From Pleodorina starrii (taxonomy: Eukaryota > Chlorophyta > Chlorophyceae > Chlamydomonadales > Volvocaceae): a stretch of DNA of 64,000 nucleotides. Below are positions 1 through 12,615 of the stretch, piece by piece. The notes under the pieces are model-generated. The model saw only the letters and a list, made by a program, of their open reading frames with translations. It searched no databases and had not been told where the DNA came from. The stretch's first letter is position 1. Every line of letters starts with the position of its first letter. The stretch lies in contig BRXU01000004.1 of the NCBI GenBank assembly GCA_030267565.1, positions 4,160,501 to 4,224,500 of the forward strand. Reading direction: 5' to 3'. The position numbers and the translations under genes were made by a program.

Positions 1-597
1 GAATCGCGCAGGTTTTAAAACTACTTCGTTAATCGACATTTCCCTCTTATGAAAAGTTTTTGTTATCGGCGCTTATTGGGTTTTATAGCTAATGCGCATT
101 ACTGATTATTCGTCCATGACTCACCATTAAAAAGCGTGAGAATAACTCTAGCTAGCTGCAACGCCGTGGCATCGGACGTTCCTGGATGGCACAACAATCC
201 TTTTCAAGGATTTAAAAAGGAGCATAGTGCAAGACCAGACGCGAGACAGCACACCCGAACACTTTCCGCGACTTCGCGTCCCTTGAGGTGACGAGCGGGT
301 GACCGCAACTCCTGCGCAAGTAACGCCCGTCCGTTTCTGGCGCCCTTGCCTGCCCTGCGCCATCCCAGGCCCGCGCCTTCGACCGGAAAAGCAAATCCAC
401 GCGCCTTTGCGGCATCCTGACAACGGGCGGGGTGGGGGGGCCAACGGCTGCGAGACGGCCAACGCGAGACGTCCACCTCGATACACCCACACACCCCCAC
501 GTGCGGGCCACACCCCGACCCGGCCTTCGGCCTCCCCTCCCCTTCCCTCTCCAGCCGCTCCCACCCTCACCCCGCCACGACGTGCGTCTTACGCCCC
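1..597. other. Intergenic and 3' flank, no gene seen
   Basis: The first 150 bases are unusually AT-rich for this window and the rest is GC-rich flank downstream of the dihydrofolate synthase gene. Frames that stay open here lack any recognisable motif or splice structure. I see no gene. Confidence 0.6.
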
Positions 598-602
598 TTA
601 CA
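598..602 (-). terminator. TGTAA polyadenylation signal of the dihydrofolate synthase gene
   Basis: TTACA on the plus strand reads TGTAA on the minus strand, the usual green-algal poly(A) signal. It lies about 160 bases past the stop codon at 759. Position and motif support it; the real cleavage site is not visible. Confidence 0.55.
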
Positions 603-624
603 AGTATGCTCCACACGTATTGCC

Positions 625-694
625 GAGGTCCGTCCACCCACTCCGCCTCACTTCCATCCGAGGTCCGTCCACCCACTCCGCCTCACTTCCATCC
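625..694. repeat. 35-bp direct duplication
   Basis: Two adjacent copies of a 35-base unit beginning GAGGTCCGTCC occupy 625-659 and 660-694. They lie just past the stop codon of the dihydrofolate synthase gene, in its likely 3' UTR. Confidence 0.85.
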
Positions 695-758
695 GCCTCA
701 CTTCCTGCGCTTCCTCTCCACCCCCTCTCCACCCCCTCACCACCCCCTCACCACCCCC

Positions 759-3700
759 TCACCACCCCGCCCTCAGCAGCGGCTGCAGCTCCGGCAGTTT
801 GTGCGCCTCCGCCACCGCATGCAGCGAGCCAGTCACCAGGATGACCCCCGGCGGGCCCACCCCCGGCCCCAGCCCCAGACCCGCCCGCACCCCCCGCAGC
901 TCCTGTCGCGCCTTCTCAAAGGCCGCCCCCAGACTGGCCTGCACCAGCTCCCGGCAGCGGAAGGGGCGACTGGAGGGGGGAGCCAGGATGGCGGCTGCCT
1001 GCCAGTGGCCCGCCAGGGTGCCTGAAGACAGGGCAGGACAGGACAGGGCAGGGCAGACAGGGCGGAGGGTAAGGTGCGTGAAAGGGGGGAAGGGTACGAG
1101 AGACGAGGTGTAAGAAGCGGACGGAGCGGAGCCAAGGGCGGCAAAGCAGGCGAAAAGCCCAGCTCGCCTCCCTTCTCTTCCCTTCCACCCACTTTGCCTA
1201 ATCGGACCGCCCTCCTCTGCCCTATCCCGCCCCCGCCCCCCCGCCCCTCCCCCCGTCCCCGTCCCCTCCCCCCACCCCACCCTCCCCTCTCACCCGGCGC
1301 TGCCGCCCTGCGGTAGCTCCCCGCAATGGGCACCGATGTGAACACCGCCACCCGGGGCTGCACCCCCCGCAGAGCCGCCACCACACCCCGGTGGTCCTTG
1401 TCGTCAGCCATAGCCAGCACCAGGGCCACAGGGGCACCCACACCACCACCACCACCACCCGCTGCGCCTGAACCTGCACCCGAGGGGTAGCGGTCGCTGC
1501 TGGTGGTGGTGGTGGTGGCGGCAGGTCCCGGGAATGCGGTCCGCAGACTGGCTGCCAGTGCGGCTGCGCTCTCCGCGGTGTGGGCGCCGTCCAGAACCAC
1601 CCAGGGACCGTCCGGACCTGGCAGCTTGACAACCTGAGGGGGGGAGGGGAGGGGAGGGGGGGAGGGGAAGGGGGTGAGGGGCGGTGATTGAGCGCATGAG
1701 CGCTGAGGAGGGGGACGACGACAATGGACAGCCCCCACCCCCGATGGCCCGAAGCCCCTGGACCCGATAGGCCAGATCCAACATCCCCCCCCGCAACCCC
1801 CCCTAACCCCCGACCACCCACCTGGAACCTGCCCGGCAGGTGCGCCTCTCGCAGCCCCGCCACCAGTGCCTCATCAGGCAACACCCAGCCCTGCCGCCGC
1901 AGCACCCGCACCGTCGCCACCGCCGTCGCCACATTGTCGTGTTGGTGCGGACCCACCAGCCCCACAGTCACATCCAGATCACCACCGCCGCCACCGCTGC
2001 CGCTGCCGCTGCCGCCACCGCCAGCGGCGCTGCTACTGCTACTGCTACTGGTGGTGGTGGAGGTGGTATTGGTTTCGGAGTCAGGCTCCGGCAGTAGCTG
2101 CAGAGTCAGGCGCTCCCGTATGGCCTGGCCGAGCGCCTCAGGATGGAGCTCCATGCCGTGCGATCGTACGAGCACCTGCCATACAGAAGGGTTCCGGAGG
2201 TGGGGACGATGCGCGCTTCAGGCCTTCAGCCCACCTCTCCGGTTCTCTCCACTCTCCGCTCTCCGCCCGACGCCCCCGAGGCCACACGGCCCCCGACGCC
2301 TCCTCTCCGGCGCCGCCTTCAGCCCACCCTCCCCCCCGCCACCCCCTCCCCCTCCCCCTCCCCCTCCCCCTCCCCCTCCCCCCCCGAGCTCGGACCCATT
2401 ACCACAGCTCACTCGCAACCCCTAAAGGACCCACCCCTACCTCTCCTTCCCCAACCCACACCACCCACCCCACCCCACCCCAACCTCACCGACTCCTCTG
2501 CCCGCACCAGCGGCCCGCACCCCGCCACCTCCGCCTCCCGCACCACCACCTCCACCGCCTCCGAGTGCACCTGCCGGCCCAGCACCAGCGGCCGACCCCG
2601 CCTCGCGATACCCGCCTTGGCCGCCGCGATTGAGGCCAGACTGCCGCCCAGAGCCTCCACATGCTCCAGACCTGAACAGGGAGCGGGGGGGAGGGAGCGG
2701 ATTGGAGGGCCGGGGGGGAGGGAGGGAGGGAGGTAAGGAAAAGGAACCGCAGAGGAGGGACGTAGGCGGCCGAGAGGGAGGATGGGGGGAGGGAATGAGC
2801 TGGCACCGATGCGGTGGTTTGGCGACCCGGACGATGGACCAACCGCAGAGACCCGAGTCAGCTAGTCAGCCAGCCAGCCACACTCTTCACCGCAAGGGCG
2901 ACAGCGATGGCAGCGATGGCAGTGGCAGTGGCAGTGGCAGTGGCAGTGGCAGTGGTGGCTGCTCGCACCGAGTCCAGTGATGACGGCTGATTGCAGGTTG
3001 GGCGGTGGGAATACGTTGGTGGCGTCGGTGACCCCGCCCAGACCCGTCTCCACCACCGCCACATCCACGGAGCAGTCGGCAAAGTACCTGGGGGGGGGAG
3101 GGGAGGGACGGGGAGGGGAGGGGGGGGTGAGGGGCAAGGAAGAAGGACAGCATGGGTGGGAGAGATGAGCCATCTCCCGCTCCCGCTACCTCAAGCCGAG
3201 CACCTCAACGAACCGCCACCCCCTACCCCCCACCCCCACCCCCCAATCAACCCCACTATCCCCACAGCCCCCCACCCCACCCTCACCACCACACCCACCC
3301 CTCCCACCCTTCCCATCCTCCCTCCCCCCTCACGCCGCCTCCGTCCCTTCGCTGCGGTATCTTCCTTCCCCACCCCCATCCCCCCCTCCGCCCCCACCTA
3401 AACGCCAGCGCCGTGACCACCTCGAAGTGGCTCAGCCGCCCGCCCTCCGCCTCCGCCCGCCCCCGGATGGCCCCTCCAAAGCGGCCCAGCAGGAAGGCCA
3501 GGTCGTCGGAGGCGATGGGGGTGGGGGTGGGCGAGGCGGCGCCCGGGTGGGCCACCGCGATGCGCTCCTCCAGGGCCAGCAGGTGGGGGGAGGTGTACAG
3601 ACCGGGCCGGTAGCCAGCGGTCGCGAGGGTGTGGGCCACCAGGGTAGCGGTGGAGCCCTTGCCTGGGGGCGGGGGGAAGGGGGGGGCAGTGGAGGGGGTA

Positions 3701-4914
3701 TCAAGGCGGAGGTGTGGGGAGGCGGAGGTGTGGAGGAGAGTGTCCGTTTTTTTGCAGTGGGCTCGAGACCTGGTCGGGGTGTGAATGTGTGTGTGTGTGT
3801 CGGCGGCTGGGTGGGTGGGGGTCGGTGGGTTTGAAGGAGAGCAGTCCGGGGAATGTGTGCGGGGGAGGGAGGAGGAAGGGGGGAAGGAGGAGGGTCGCGT
3901 CGTGAGGAGGAGGAGGAGGAGGAGGAGCGGAGGGATGGGATGGGATGGGAGGACGGCAAGGGGGGGGAGGGCCTGGGGCAGGATATGGTGGATGGGGTGC
4001 CGGGGAGGGGCACGTGGGGTTTTGACGAGCCACGTTTTCCCCCGCCACGGGGCGGCCGGGGGTGGCAGCAGGAGGTGTATGCGGTGGCGGCACACTCCGT
4101 GCACGTGCAACTCAGGTTGGGGTTGCGGCTGGGGTTGGCCGTCTCGCGAAAGCGGCGGTCGAAGCGCGCGTCCATGCCTCCCCCCGCCCCTCCAGCAGCC
4201 ACTACTGACCGCGGCCGTGTTCTCTCGCAGCTTTCCAGAAGAGGATCCAGAAGAGGATCCAGGAGAGGATCCAGGAGAGGATCAGGACGCCCCCTGCGCG
4301 GCCCCCCCTGCAGCGCTCCTCTTTTCACTCATCAGTGGATCTCCCCTCTCATCACCAGGTGTCTCCTTCCCCCTGTTCCCCCCCCGGAAAAAACGGCAGC
4401 TCGGCAGCACTGTGCCTCTGTGGTGCAAAACACGGTTTCGAGAACCTTCGGTTTTCCAGACTCTTTCCCTGCAAGCCGGGGGCTACAGAGGGGAGGGGTT
4501 GCTGTGTACGGCCCGTGGCCGGCACGTGGCTTTACCTCCTCCTTACCTCAGGGTACTATAGGCAGAGGACCCCGCTTTGTAACGGCTGTGGCTACCCCAA
4601 GGTACGCACGCAGCGCACCCCAACCAATCCGGCACAACCGGGCAACTCGGTTACCCACCCTTGCTGCCTGCGACATGCACCGCCTTCAGGCCCAGATGTG
4701 GGTTTCCCAGCGCCGCCAGCAGGCGGTGCATCCGACCCAAATCGAAACGCGACGAGCCTGCCGTGCCGGCCGCTGGTGGGATGCCGCTGCGCTCATAATT
4801 TATCAGATCGTCCAATAAGTCGGCTGCGGTGTTGGATGCTGACGCGGACGGGGTCGTTGTCAGGCTCCGTAAGGATGGGACCCGGCGTCGTGCTCCGCTG
4901 CAAGCAACAATCAT
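759..4914 (-). CDS. Dihydrofolate synthase (FolC/Mur ligase family), 7 exons, likely organelle-targeted
   Basis: The enzyme joins glutamate to dihydropteroate using ATP, making dihydrofolate. Exons on the minus strand are 4914-4659, 3662-3398, 3087-2969, 2671-2490, 2175-1822, 1633-1294 and 1021-759. They sum to 593 codons with the TGA at 759, and all introns are GT-AG. Visible family motifs are the ATP loop GSKGKGST (residues about 83-90, split by intron 1), YTSPHL, a VVETGLGG...DATN block (185-198), LEHVEALGG (215-223), GPHQHDN, DGAHT (407-411), DDKDH and a terminal VTGSLH. The EALGGS form and the SHFE motif resemble plant dihydrofolate synthase more than folylpolyglutamate synthase, which usually has LGNT; this distinction is inference. 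The basic, Ser/Arg-rich N-terminus from the ATG at 4914 looks like a mitochondrial presequence. Exon 6 carries a Gly/Thr-rich insertion. Confidence 0.92.
2345..2391. repeat. Intronic (CCCCCT)-type polypyrimidine run
   Basis: A C/T run with a near-hexanucleotide period sits in intron 4 of the dihydrofolate synthase gene (2176-2489). It is GGGGGA-rich in the transcript. Confidence 0.8.
2903..2956. repeat. Intronic (GGCAGT)n microsatellite
   Basis: Hexanucleotide repeat of GGCAGT with GGCAGCGAT variants at its left edge, inside intron 3 of the dihydrofolate synthase gene. Confidence 0.85.
4237..4286. repeat. 12-bp tandem repeat (about four copies)
   Basis: Roughly four copies of a 12-base unit containing AGAGGATCC, with A/G variation between copies, lie in the 996-bp first intron of the dihydrofolate synthase gene. 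Confidence 0.85.
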
Positions 4915-5601
4915 GATCAAAGCTCACCAGAATTTAAATCTTGCTGATCGAATGCATGCAGAAGCCCGTCCCAGTGACACGCACGTATGGTTGTTCCCAA
5001 GCGTTCCCCACGAAACCGTTTTTATGAATCAGTCGTCAAAGCGTGAACAGGAGCATTATGAGTACGGACAGATAAGACAATTAACAAGCAACTGCTCGCC
5101 CCCGGTCTTTCACTTGAGTTGACTTCGTCAGTTAACAACCGTAGCCTGGGCACTGGCTCTGCCTGAGCGCCAGAAAATGGCGATGCCAAGAACCTGAAAA
5201 CCTTTCATATTACTGCGCAACGGAAACGGACGGGAATGTCCGTCGGGATTGAAACTTTTGGGGCCAACGGGTACGAGCAAGACTCCGACTCTGTACATGC
5301 AGTCCAGCTGCCCTGCTGCCGGCAGAGCTATCTGCAAATCATTGTTGCACACAAGTAAGAGCGGTATAGCGTGGTATCATAGGATCAATACAAATACATA
5401 GGTTCGTGCCTCTCCGTTCCCGGACCCCAAGGTTTGCTAAGCTTTAGTTCCGGCAGCTCCGACTCGATGTCAAAACGGCGAAGTAATGATGGCGACATGG
5501 TAGAGATGGTGAGTTACCTCATAGGAGCCGGGAGGGTTCCGGCACTGATAATGTAGGCGCCACGTGCAGTCCGCCAATGCATTTGGCTCGTTTTTCGGTC
5601 T
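4915..5601. promoter_or_regulatory. Upstream region between the dihydrofolate synthase gene and a putative plus-strand gene
   Basis: Lower-GC sequence upstream of the ATG at 4914. It must hold the minus-strand promoter, and possibly that of the weak plus-strand gene. No TATA box or other element can be assigned with confidence. Confidence 0.4.
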
Positions 5602-6691
5602 ATGGAATGCTGGGAGTTATCAATTGGGGCCCCCTTGCATGGGGCTCATGTTTTGCTGGTGGGCAGATTATGGCGCCTTGTGGGCGCCTCGCGGGAGCCT
5701 GGGCGGAGCCTTGGCAAAGTTTGCCATCAGTTGGCTATTTTGGCCCCTTTCATTACGCATCAAGGATTTATTTTATTATTGGGCTTACATTTAGGCAATG
5801 CGCTTACTGACAAAGATATCTTTGGGCTTGCCCTTGTGCAGTTCCTGCCGCCGAAACGCTTGGCGATCGGCCCATGTGCTACTTCTTATGGATCAGGAAG
5901 CATCTACGTGACAGGATCGCAGGCTGCGCAACCAGACACAGGCCTTGGGCAGGCTTCGACTTCCGCGTTAGCGCAAGTGGACGACAGCACACTGGAAGTG
6001 TGGCTTGCGGTTGCTGCGCAGGTATGCCGACGTAAAACTGACTTGCAAAGTGCATACCCGGGTGTTTAAAGTTCCAGTTTCCGAGTTTCCGAGTTGCCCT
6101 GCAAAGTGTAACCATTTCGACCATTTCGTTGAACCGCAGGTGCAGGATGCACTCGCCGCGCTGCCTGGCTGGATTCAAGTAGCGCAAGCAGCGCAAGTCG
6201 CCCAGCATGACCAACCGGAGCAGCTGCTGTCCTCCCTATCGAGCGCCTCAACACCCTCTCTGCCCGTTCAGCATCGCGGCAGCATCGAGTTCGGTTCCTG
6301 GCCGACGCAGCCCAGCGCCGCAAAGCTCCGAACATCTGACTTCGCGGATACCAGCCTCCAACAGGCAGGCGCGTCACCTGGCGCACCGGCTGCAGCTGGC
6401 ACGCCGGCCGCGCCAGCAGCAACCGCGCCGAGCTCTTGCGCCAGCGACAGCGACGCCTCGGCTGCAGCATGCGGCTGGTTCAGCAAGTGCCGCGGCTGCT
6501 GCCAAATGACAGCGGGCGAGGCCGAGCTGCAGGGCCAGGTGGTGCCGCTCTGTCGCGGCTGCTCCAGCTCACTGCACCGCAGGCCCCCTGCGGAGCGCGA
6601 GCACGGGGTGCACCGGATCATGCGGGCACACGCGGCGCTCTGCCAACGAGAAGCGGCGGCGGGCGCGGGCGCGGCCGCCGGCTCTTCCTGA
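5602..6691 (+). CDS. Putative small gene with a CX2C-X17-CX2C motif, function unknown
   Basis: The best-supported part is 6140-6691, a 183-residue frame ending in TGA. It starts after a clean acceptor (CCGCAG) and is joined in phase 0 to a donor GTATGC at 6022, giving a 118-bp intron. The encoded tail has an Ala/Pro/Ser-rich linker and then CRGC and CRGC pairs separated by 17 residues, a spacing like GATA-type zinc fingers but without their TPLWR core. The upstream exon ending at 6021 is open back to about 5602, but its start and any further introns are unclear and it is AT-rich in places. I found no TGTAA close to the stop. It could be a real short gene, a pseudogene or chance. No function is assigned. 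Confidence 0.35.
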
Positions 6692-7940
6692 GAACCGCGC
6701 GCGCCGCCTCGCCCGTCGTCCGCCGGCGTGGATGTGCGGCTGCTGCCGCCGCCGCCTCGGTGGCCAAGTGAGGCCTCCGGGTGTGAACCGGGAGCTTCTT
6801 CGCTGGCGCCAGCTTGCTCTCGGGGATGCGCCTCGCTGCGCTGCGCTGCGCCTGTGCACGCGGGCGGCTTGGAGGGCGGCTTTGTGAGCACGTCGCGCAT
6901 GTTGGGTGGCGACGTATTGGCGGCGCGTCTTCAGACCTGTGCATTAGCGACTTTTCGAACCTCTCCACGCCCAAGAGGAACAAACAACCCAACCAAACCC
7001 CCGACTCGTTGTGTTTTTACTCGAGCATGCGCCTGCAAGCCATCTCTTGCGGCCATGCGCTCTGCTCCGCCTCCCGTCTCCTGCCCGTCTCCTGCTGCCT
7101 GCGCGCGCCGTGCACCGTGCGCTTCGTGCCAAGGGACGGGCGCAAGGGAAGAGCGGGCGATGTGATCTTGACTACACGTGTTGCGCGCGGGACGTCGCTT
7201 GCACGACCTTCTTTGCGTTTTTTCGCACACTACATAAAGAGTACCTAGTAACCCCGGCGATCGACCGGCACTAAGGAGAGTGGCGGACTGCTCGCCTCGA
7301 ATGTTGCGAGGGAGATGATGGGCTGCTGCGCGGCCCGCCCCATCATCTGCATCATCGCCCGATCCGCGCGTGCATATGCGCCCTCGCGAGCGCGCGAACG
7401 CGCGCCAGAAGCGAACCGAATCCCCACTGGGTGTCGGCTCATTGGGGAGCGCGACTTGAAAACCGGCTGGGACCTTTGACGTGTGCGTTTCGAGGACTTG
7501 GATGCGGTGATAATGGCGGTCGACAAGGTCATGATGGTGATGATGCTGGTGGTGGTGTGGTATCAAGGTGATGATGATGGTGATGAAGAAAGCGGTGATG
7601 CGGCTGTTGCTGGTTTTCCTGGCTCGCCTGGTCGCGCACGCACGCATTGCGTTTGCTCGGTGGGCGCATGAGGCTCTGCGAGTGCACGCGTGCGGTTGGG
7701 TGTGTCGGTGCGTTTGGGTTTAGGTTTGTCGTCGGTGCTCTGTGCACGTGTGCAGCAGCAGTGAGGTGGTCTTGCGGCCGGGCCCCCGGGTGAGGTTCCT
7801 GTCGGATCCCAACAGGGCGGGGGCTCAGGTGTTGTGTCCTTGTTTCCGCCTCGGCGCGCAGCCGGGATGTGGGCGTCGCCAACTTGCAGCGATGCGTTGG
7901 AACCAAGCCTTATTAGGGTAGGGTGGGGCATGGGGAGGTG
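6692..7940. other. Intergenic, between converging gene ends
   Basis: GC-rich sequence between the putative plus-strand gene and the 3' end of the mS29 gene. It holds a small GATGATGGTG-type microsatellite near 7529-7590. No coding motif or splice pattern was recognised on either strand. Confidence 0.5.
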
Positions 7941-7945
7941 TTACA
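7941..7945 (-). terminator. Candidate TGTAA polyadenylation signal of the mS29 gene
   Basis: TTACA on the plus strand, about 345 bases past the mS29 stop codon at 8290. It is the nearest match to the algal poly(A) signal that I found downstream. Confidence 0.45.
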
Positions 7946-8289
7946 CACGCACGCCCCCGCGCGCGTGCTCGCTTCCTCTCCACCCTGCCACCCGCAAACC
8001 CGGGCCCTGCCTGCAGCTGCGCCGCGTGAGCGTCGCATGCGCAGCAACCAGCAGCGGCACCGGGCGCGGCGACATGAGTCATCACAGCATTCTGCACGCC
8101 CTCGCCCCCTGGGCCGGCCATTCTTCCAATTAATGCCTCCGGCCGTTTGTATGATGTGCACGACGTAAGCGAGTGTGCGCGCTTGCGCGAAACGTGCCCC
8201 GGGCCCCGCGCTCCACGCTCGTCGGTCCCGGCGCTCGTCGGCTAAGCTGCCGCAGCTCTCGTGGCGGGAAGGGGCGGAGGGGGCTCTCT

Positions 8290-11200
8290 TCAGTTGAGCT
8301 GCAGGCCGAGTGTGCTGGCAGCGACTCGCAGCTCGCGTGCGTTGCCCTGCGTAAGGGCGTGCAGTTGGCGCGCCTGGCTGGACGTGGCCAGGGCGCTCGC
8401 GAAGCCCGTCGCGTGGTAGTGGGCCAGCGCGTTGCGCGTCTCCATCTGCGCGGAACGGTGCAAGGGGGGCGGGGACGTGAGTGTGTGTGTATGGACGTAG
8501 GTGTGTGTGTACTTTTTTTGGCGGCAAGGGGCGGACGAGTCACCAGGCGGTGGGGCGCGGATGCCGGGGCCCCCTCACCGACGTTATGTGAGGTGAGGTG
8601 AGGCGGCACCCTTGGTTTCTTGACACCGGGGTGTGTCGAGAGGTGATGGTGAGAGGCTCTTGGCAACATGTCAAGTGGTCAACGTTCCAAGGGGCGCAAA
8701 GGGACGCGGATGGCGAGGACGAGGCGGTGGAGCGCGGTGTGGTGTACTGTGCTATTTCCTGTGTGTATGACAAAGGGACTGACTCGGTGCGGACTAGGTG
8801 GGACGAAGGGACTGACTAGGTGTGACTTGGTGCGTACATCTCGCTCGTCGATTCGTACCCCGGTATTTAAGCGTTCAGCATTGTCCGCCACGCGCCAATG
8901 ACGTTGTGGTGGGGTTGGGGGTGGTGCTAAAAGCGGGGAGGGAGTTCTCGATGGCCGCGATCTGGTTTGGTTGGCCGGCAGCTTTGTTTGCCAGCGGCGC
9001 GAGCGGTCGTGCCGGCCTTTGCCAAGCGGCACACGTCTCGACTAGGCAGCAGACGTGTTGGTGTCTCTTTCGAGTGTCTCTCGAGCGCGGGCGAGCTTGC
9101 TGCCCAATTGGCACGAGAGAGAGAGGGGTGATTTTCGCAAGGGGCTGCATGAGCGGAAGGAGGCTTCCCAAAAGCCTTTGCCGGTGGACCCGGTCGTGAT
9201 CCTTGTATAGCTAGCCTACCGTTTGCTTTGGCAGATGTGTCCATCATATACGCGCGCGCGAGTACAGAGGCAGTTCCCACATCGCGCATTGTCTCCTCCT
9301 GGGTTGTGTAGTACCGCGTGCCATGTTTCAGTGACGTCCTTTCTCGTTTTGACGCTTTTGGGCGCATGGTCTCTGGACAGTGCACCGCATTTGATAATAA
9401 GTGTGGCAAACAAGCGTGCATGCAAGCATGCATGCATGCATGGTGTGACTCTCTTTGAAGGTGCTTCGGCCCCCCTCGCTGTAGCGTGTCAACATAAACC
9501 CTCCACCGAACCGAAGCCTCCCATGTAACGCTATTTCTCCCACATATTGAGACTCACTGTGTAAATCCCGCACACGTCCTCCTCCGCCCCTCACCCCCCC
9601 AAGCCACACCATCTGGACACAGCGTCGCTCATCGGTCACCGCACGTGAGCCTCCACCAACCGCGGGCACACGGATTTGTTTAGCCCACCAGCTTATGTGG
9701 CAGTTCCCTTTTTCCCGGCCCACACACTCCCTCCCCCACCCCGCTGCTCCCCCACCCCACCCCGCCCTCCCCCTCGGGACGCACACACGCACGCCGCACA
9801 CCCCACCAGCAACCACCCACCTCACTGAACCCCGGGACGCGCAGCTCGGTGTACGGCATCCGGAGCGGCGGCGCCGCCGGCGCCGGCAGCGGCAGCCCCG
9901 TGGACGTGGCCGCCACCACCGCCGCGCCGCCCAGCTGCTGCTCGTCCATCAGCCGCAAGCCGGAAGCCTGCAGCAGGGGGAGGTCAGCGGAGCGGAGATA
10001 GGAGATAGGAGGTTGGACGTTGGACGTTGGACGTCCCGGCCTCGGCCTCGAGAGTCAAGAAGAGGACGGGACGCAACCCCCGAGGGCGCCAGCGCGCCAG
10101 GCCGACCGCATGAGCCCTCCCCCTGCCCCGCGGAACGAATCGCCTGCCTGCCCGACACACGCACATCGCACACATGTACGCGCACACGACGCAATGCTCG
10201 CCGCCACGCACTCGCCACGAGGCCATCTTTGCGGAGGCTCCAGCCACGACACCCGCCCCTTCGCAGAGCCCCCCCAACCCCTTTGAGCGCCCATATCCCC
10301 GCACAAGCCCGAACCCCGGGCAGCCGCGGTGGGGGGCCCCCAGCCCAGGCCTCTGTACCGAACACATCAAAACCCCTTCCCGCCCCAAAGCTCCGTCAGC
10401 CTGGAGGGCCCCCACAGCTCCCGCCAGTACTCGCCGGGTCACAAGACACAGTCGAGTCGCGCCCGCGCAACGCAGCCAGTCCCCGTCCCCGTCCCTCCCC
10501 AGGTGATGTATACTCGTAGTTTCGGGCCCATTTTCCCCAACAACTCGAACCCCCCGGCCACCGCCCCAGGGAGCGATGACGTGGCGTGGCTCTGGGGCGT
10601 CACGCTGTCGTACCAGTACGAGCTCGTCCGTGTGGATCGGCCGCCGCCGCGCCTTCCGAGGGTCCTCCTTGGACGAGTACCAACCGTAGTCGGTTGCGCC
10701 GTATAGGCAGTTGTAGTCGTCCAGCGCGAACAGCACCGGTGTCGGCCTGCTGCCGTACGTCGACGCGGCTGCGAACTGCCGTACAAGCTCCAGCACCGAG
10801 TCCACCGCCAGCTCAGCCTGTTGAGGCCATTAAAGGGCAGTTAATAATAGTACGGCACGGTACTGCACAATGTACGGTATGCGTTGTACAGCACCACCAC
10901 CACTCTCCCAAGAAAGACGCATGTAGCAAGTGGAGCGCTGCACGTGAACGTGACCGAGCGCGCAGCGACATCCCGGACGTGTCCCCGGATGTCCACTTGC
11001 TAATGCAAAAGGCAGTCAGGCCCGGGTCCCTCACCCCCTACAGCTGGCTCCGCCAGACTCATCTCGTTGCCCTCCACCCCTGCCCTGCCTGCCTCTGAGC
11101 ACCCAGCCGGCTAGCGCAGACGCTTGGGGACCAGTTGGTCGAAGCCTTCCGGGCGCGTTCCGAATATCGTGAGTTTCGGCATTCGCACAGACAGCTGCCG

Positions 11201-12615
11201 GGGACACCCACCCCTGCCAGGCCCCAGCCCCGCATGCACGACACGACACGACACGGGATAGCTTCCGTGCCCCTCCCCTCGAGCAGATCCTTCACCCACC
11301 CCGCTCGCCCCGCCTGCCCGCCCCCGCCTCCTCTTGCTCCCCCCCTGACACCGCCCACCCACATTGTCATCGCTCGCCAGTGCCCCCGTGACAAGGTCGT
11401 GAAGCGTCCGGCCCCTGGGATCCTTCCCTGGAGCCGCCGCCACCGCCGTCGCAGCAGCAGCAGCAGCCTGCACCGGGGCTGCTGCCGACCCGGCCGCCGC
11501 CACCGCCGGCGCCGCTGCAGCCGCCGCCAGCACCGGCATCTTTTTGAGCTGCGGCCCGTGGGCGTCCAGCAGCCCCTTCAGCAGCTGCTGCGCCGAGGTG
11601 AGCGTGTCCCAGCGGCTGCTGTCGCCGCGGCGGCTGAAGTAGCCGCCCTGGACGAGCGCAGCGCAGCTCGGCACGTACAGCACCAACCTGCGGTGGGGTT
11701 GGGGGAGGTGGAGGAGCGGGGTCGCGGTCGGGAGGGGAGCGCGGATGGGGGAGCACAGGCGCCACGACTTTCCGGCACCGGGTCAGGGAGGAGGGCAACA
11801 GACATGTGTGAGAGGGGGAGAGGGCTGTGGACAGGTAAGGGAGAGGTGAGGCAGGGAGGGCCTAGGAGGCAGATGGGGGCACGACGCACTGCGGCACGAC
11901 GGAAGAAGGCGAAGGCGAGGGCGGGTAGGCGAGGAGGCGGTGGTGTAAGGCGTGAGACGGGCACGGAAAGCGGCAACGCACCAGCCTTGCTGGCGCGCCC
12001 ACTCCACCAGCCCCACCAGCGCGATGGATTTGCCGACGCCGGCGGGGCCCGTCAACAGCAGACGTTGCGACTGCGGCTGCGGCTGCGGCTGCTGGCCGGC
12101 GCTGCCGTGTGCACCGACGGCGCCGAACAGCGCGTGCATGACGGGGCGGTACATGACGGCGTGGCTGCCCGTGGCCTGGACTTCCTGCTGAAGCGCCTTG
12201 CAGCCGCCGCGGCGCTCGTGCCCGGGCTCGCGCGGGGAGTAGAAGGCGCCCGCGTACGGCCGGCCCGCTTCCGGCAGGAGCGCCCGGTCCAGCGCGTAAT
12301 AGGCGCCGACAGATGCGGCGCTGAGCTCCTTGCTGGCGGAAAGCGGCCCGGCTTGCCTGCAAGGATGGCAAGGACGCCAGCGCGCTCAGCCAGCCGCAGG
12401 GTGGAAGCGGCCGCGCGGGGCGCACATCCCCGATTATGGTTGATGGGCGCCGGGACTTTGTGTCGGAGGCCGCACCCGCTTGTGCTTGGTTGATGCGATG
12501 CCGTGTCATCTATTGCTGCAGTTGCGAAAGATGCCCATGTCGACGACGTCGTTGAAAACCTTGTCAGCAATGCGCTAGGCCCAACACCCCGTAAGAAGCG
12601 CGATACGTTTGACAT
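8290..12615 (-). CDS. DAP3: Mitochondrial small ribosomal subunit protein mS29 (DAP3 family GTPase), 6 exons
   Basis: A P-loop GTPase-like protein of the mitoribosome small subunit. Minus-strand exons are 12615-12476, 12356-11982, 11687-11363, 10817-10614, 9967-9821 and 8445-8290, summing to 449 codons including the TGA. Splice phases agree at every join. The start at 12615 gives an Arg/Ser/Thr-rich mitochondrial presequence. Residues about 150-157 form a Walker A loop GPAGVGKS. A YVPSCAALVQGG block, the WDT...AQQLLK region and a Walker-B-like VLFALDDYN (about 308-316) follow. The C-terminus contains LTQGNARELR, the family's usual ending. The last intron (1,375 bp) hides the final exon, which only the family motif reveals. 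Exon 3 carries an Ala-rich insertion. The gene is divergent from the Myb/JAMM gene. Exon 4 could end at a nearby alternative donor, but only GTACGA at 10613 keeps phase. Confidence 0.92.
9411..9442. repeat. Intronic (TGCA)n microsatellite
   Basis: TGCATGCA-type run of alternating purine and pyrimidine in the last intron of the mS29 gene. Confidence 0.75.

Noticed and set aside
9328..9820. Last mS29 exon placed directly after 9821
   Set aside because: No frame there gives the family C-terminus; the LTQGN motif is found at 8290-8445 with a matching acceptor and phase.
11111..11362. Open extension past mS29 exon 3 ending in a KLTIFGTRPEGF-type peptide
   Set aside because: Exon 3 to exon 4 joins in phase 0 at 11363/10817 and gives continuous DAP3 homology; the extension is intron read-through, though the peptide looked protein-like.
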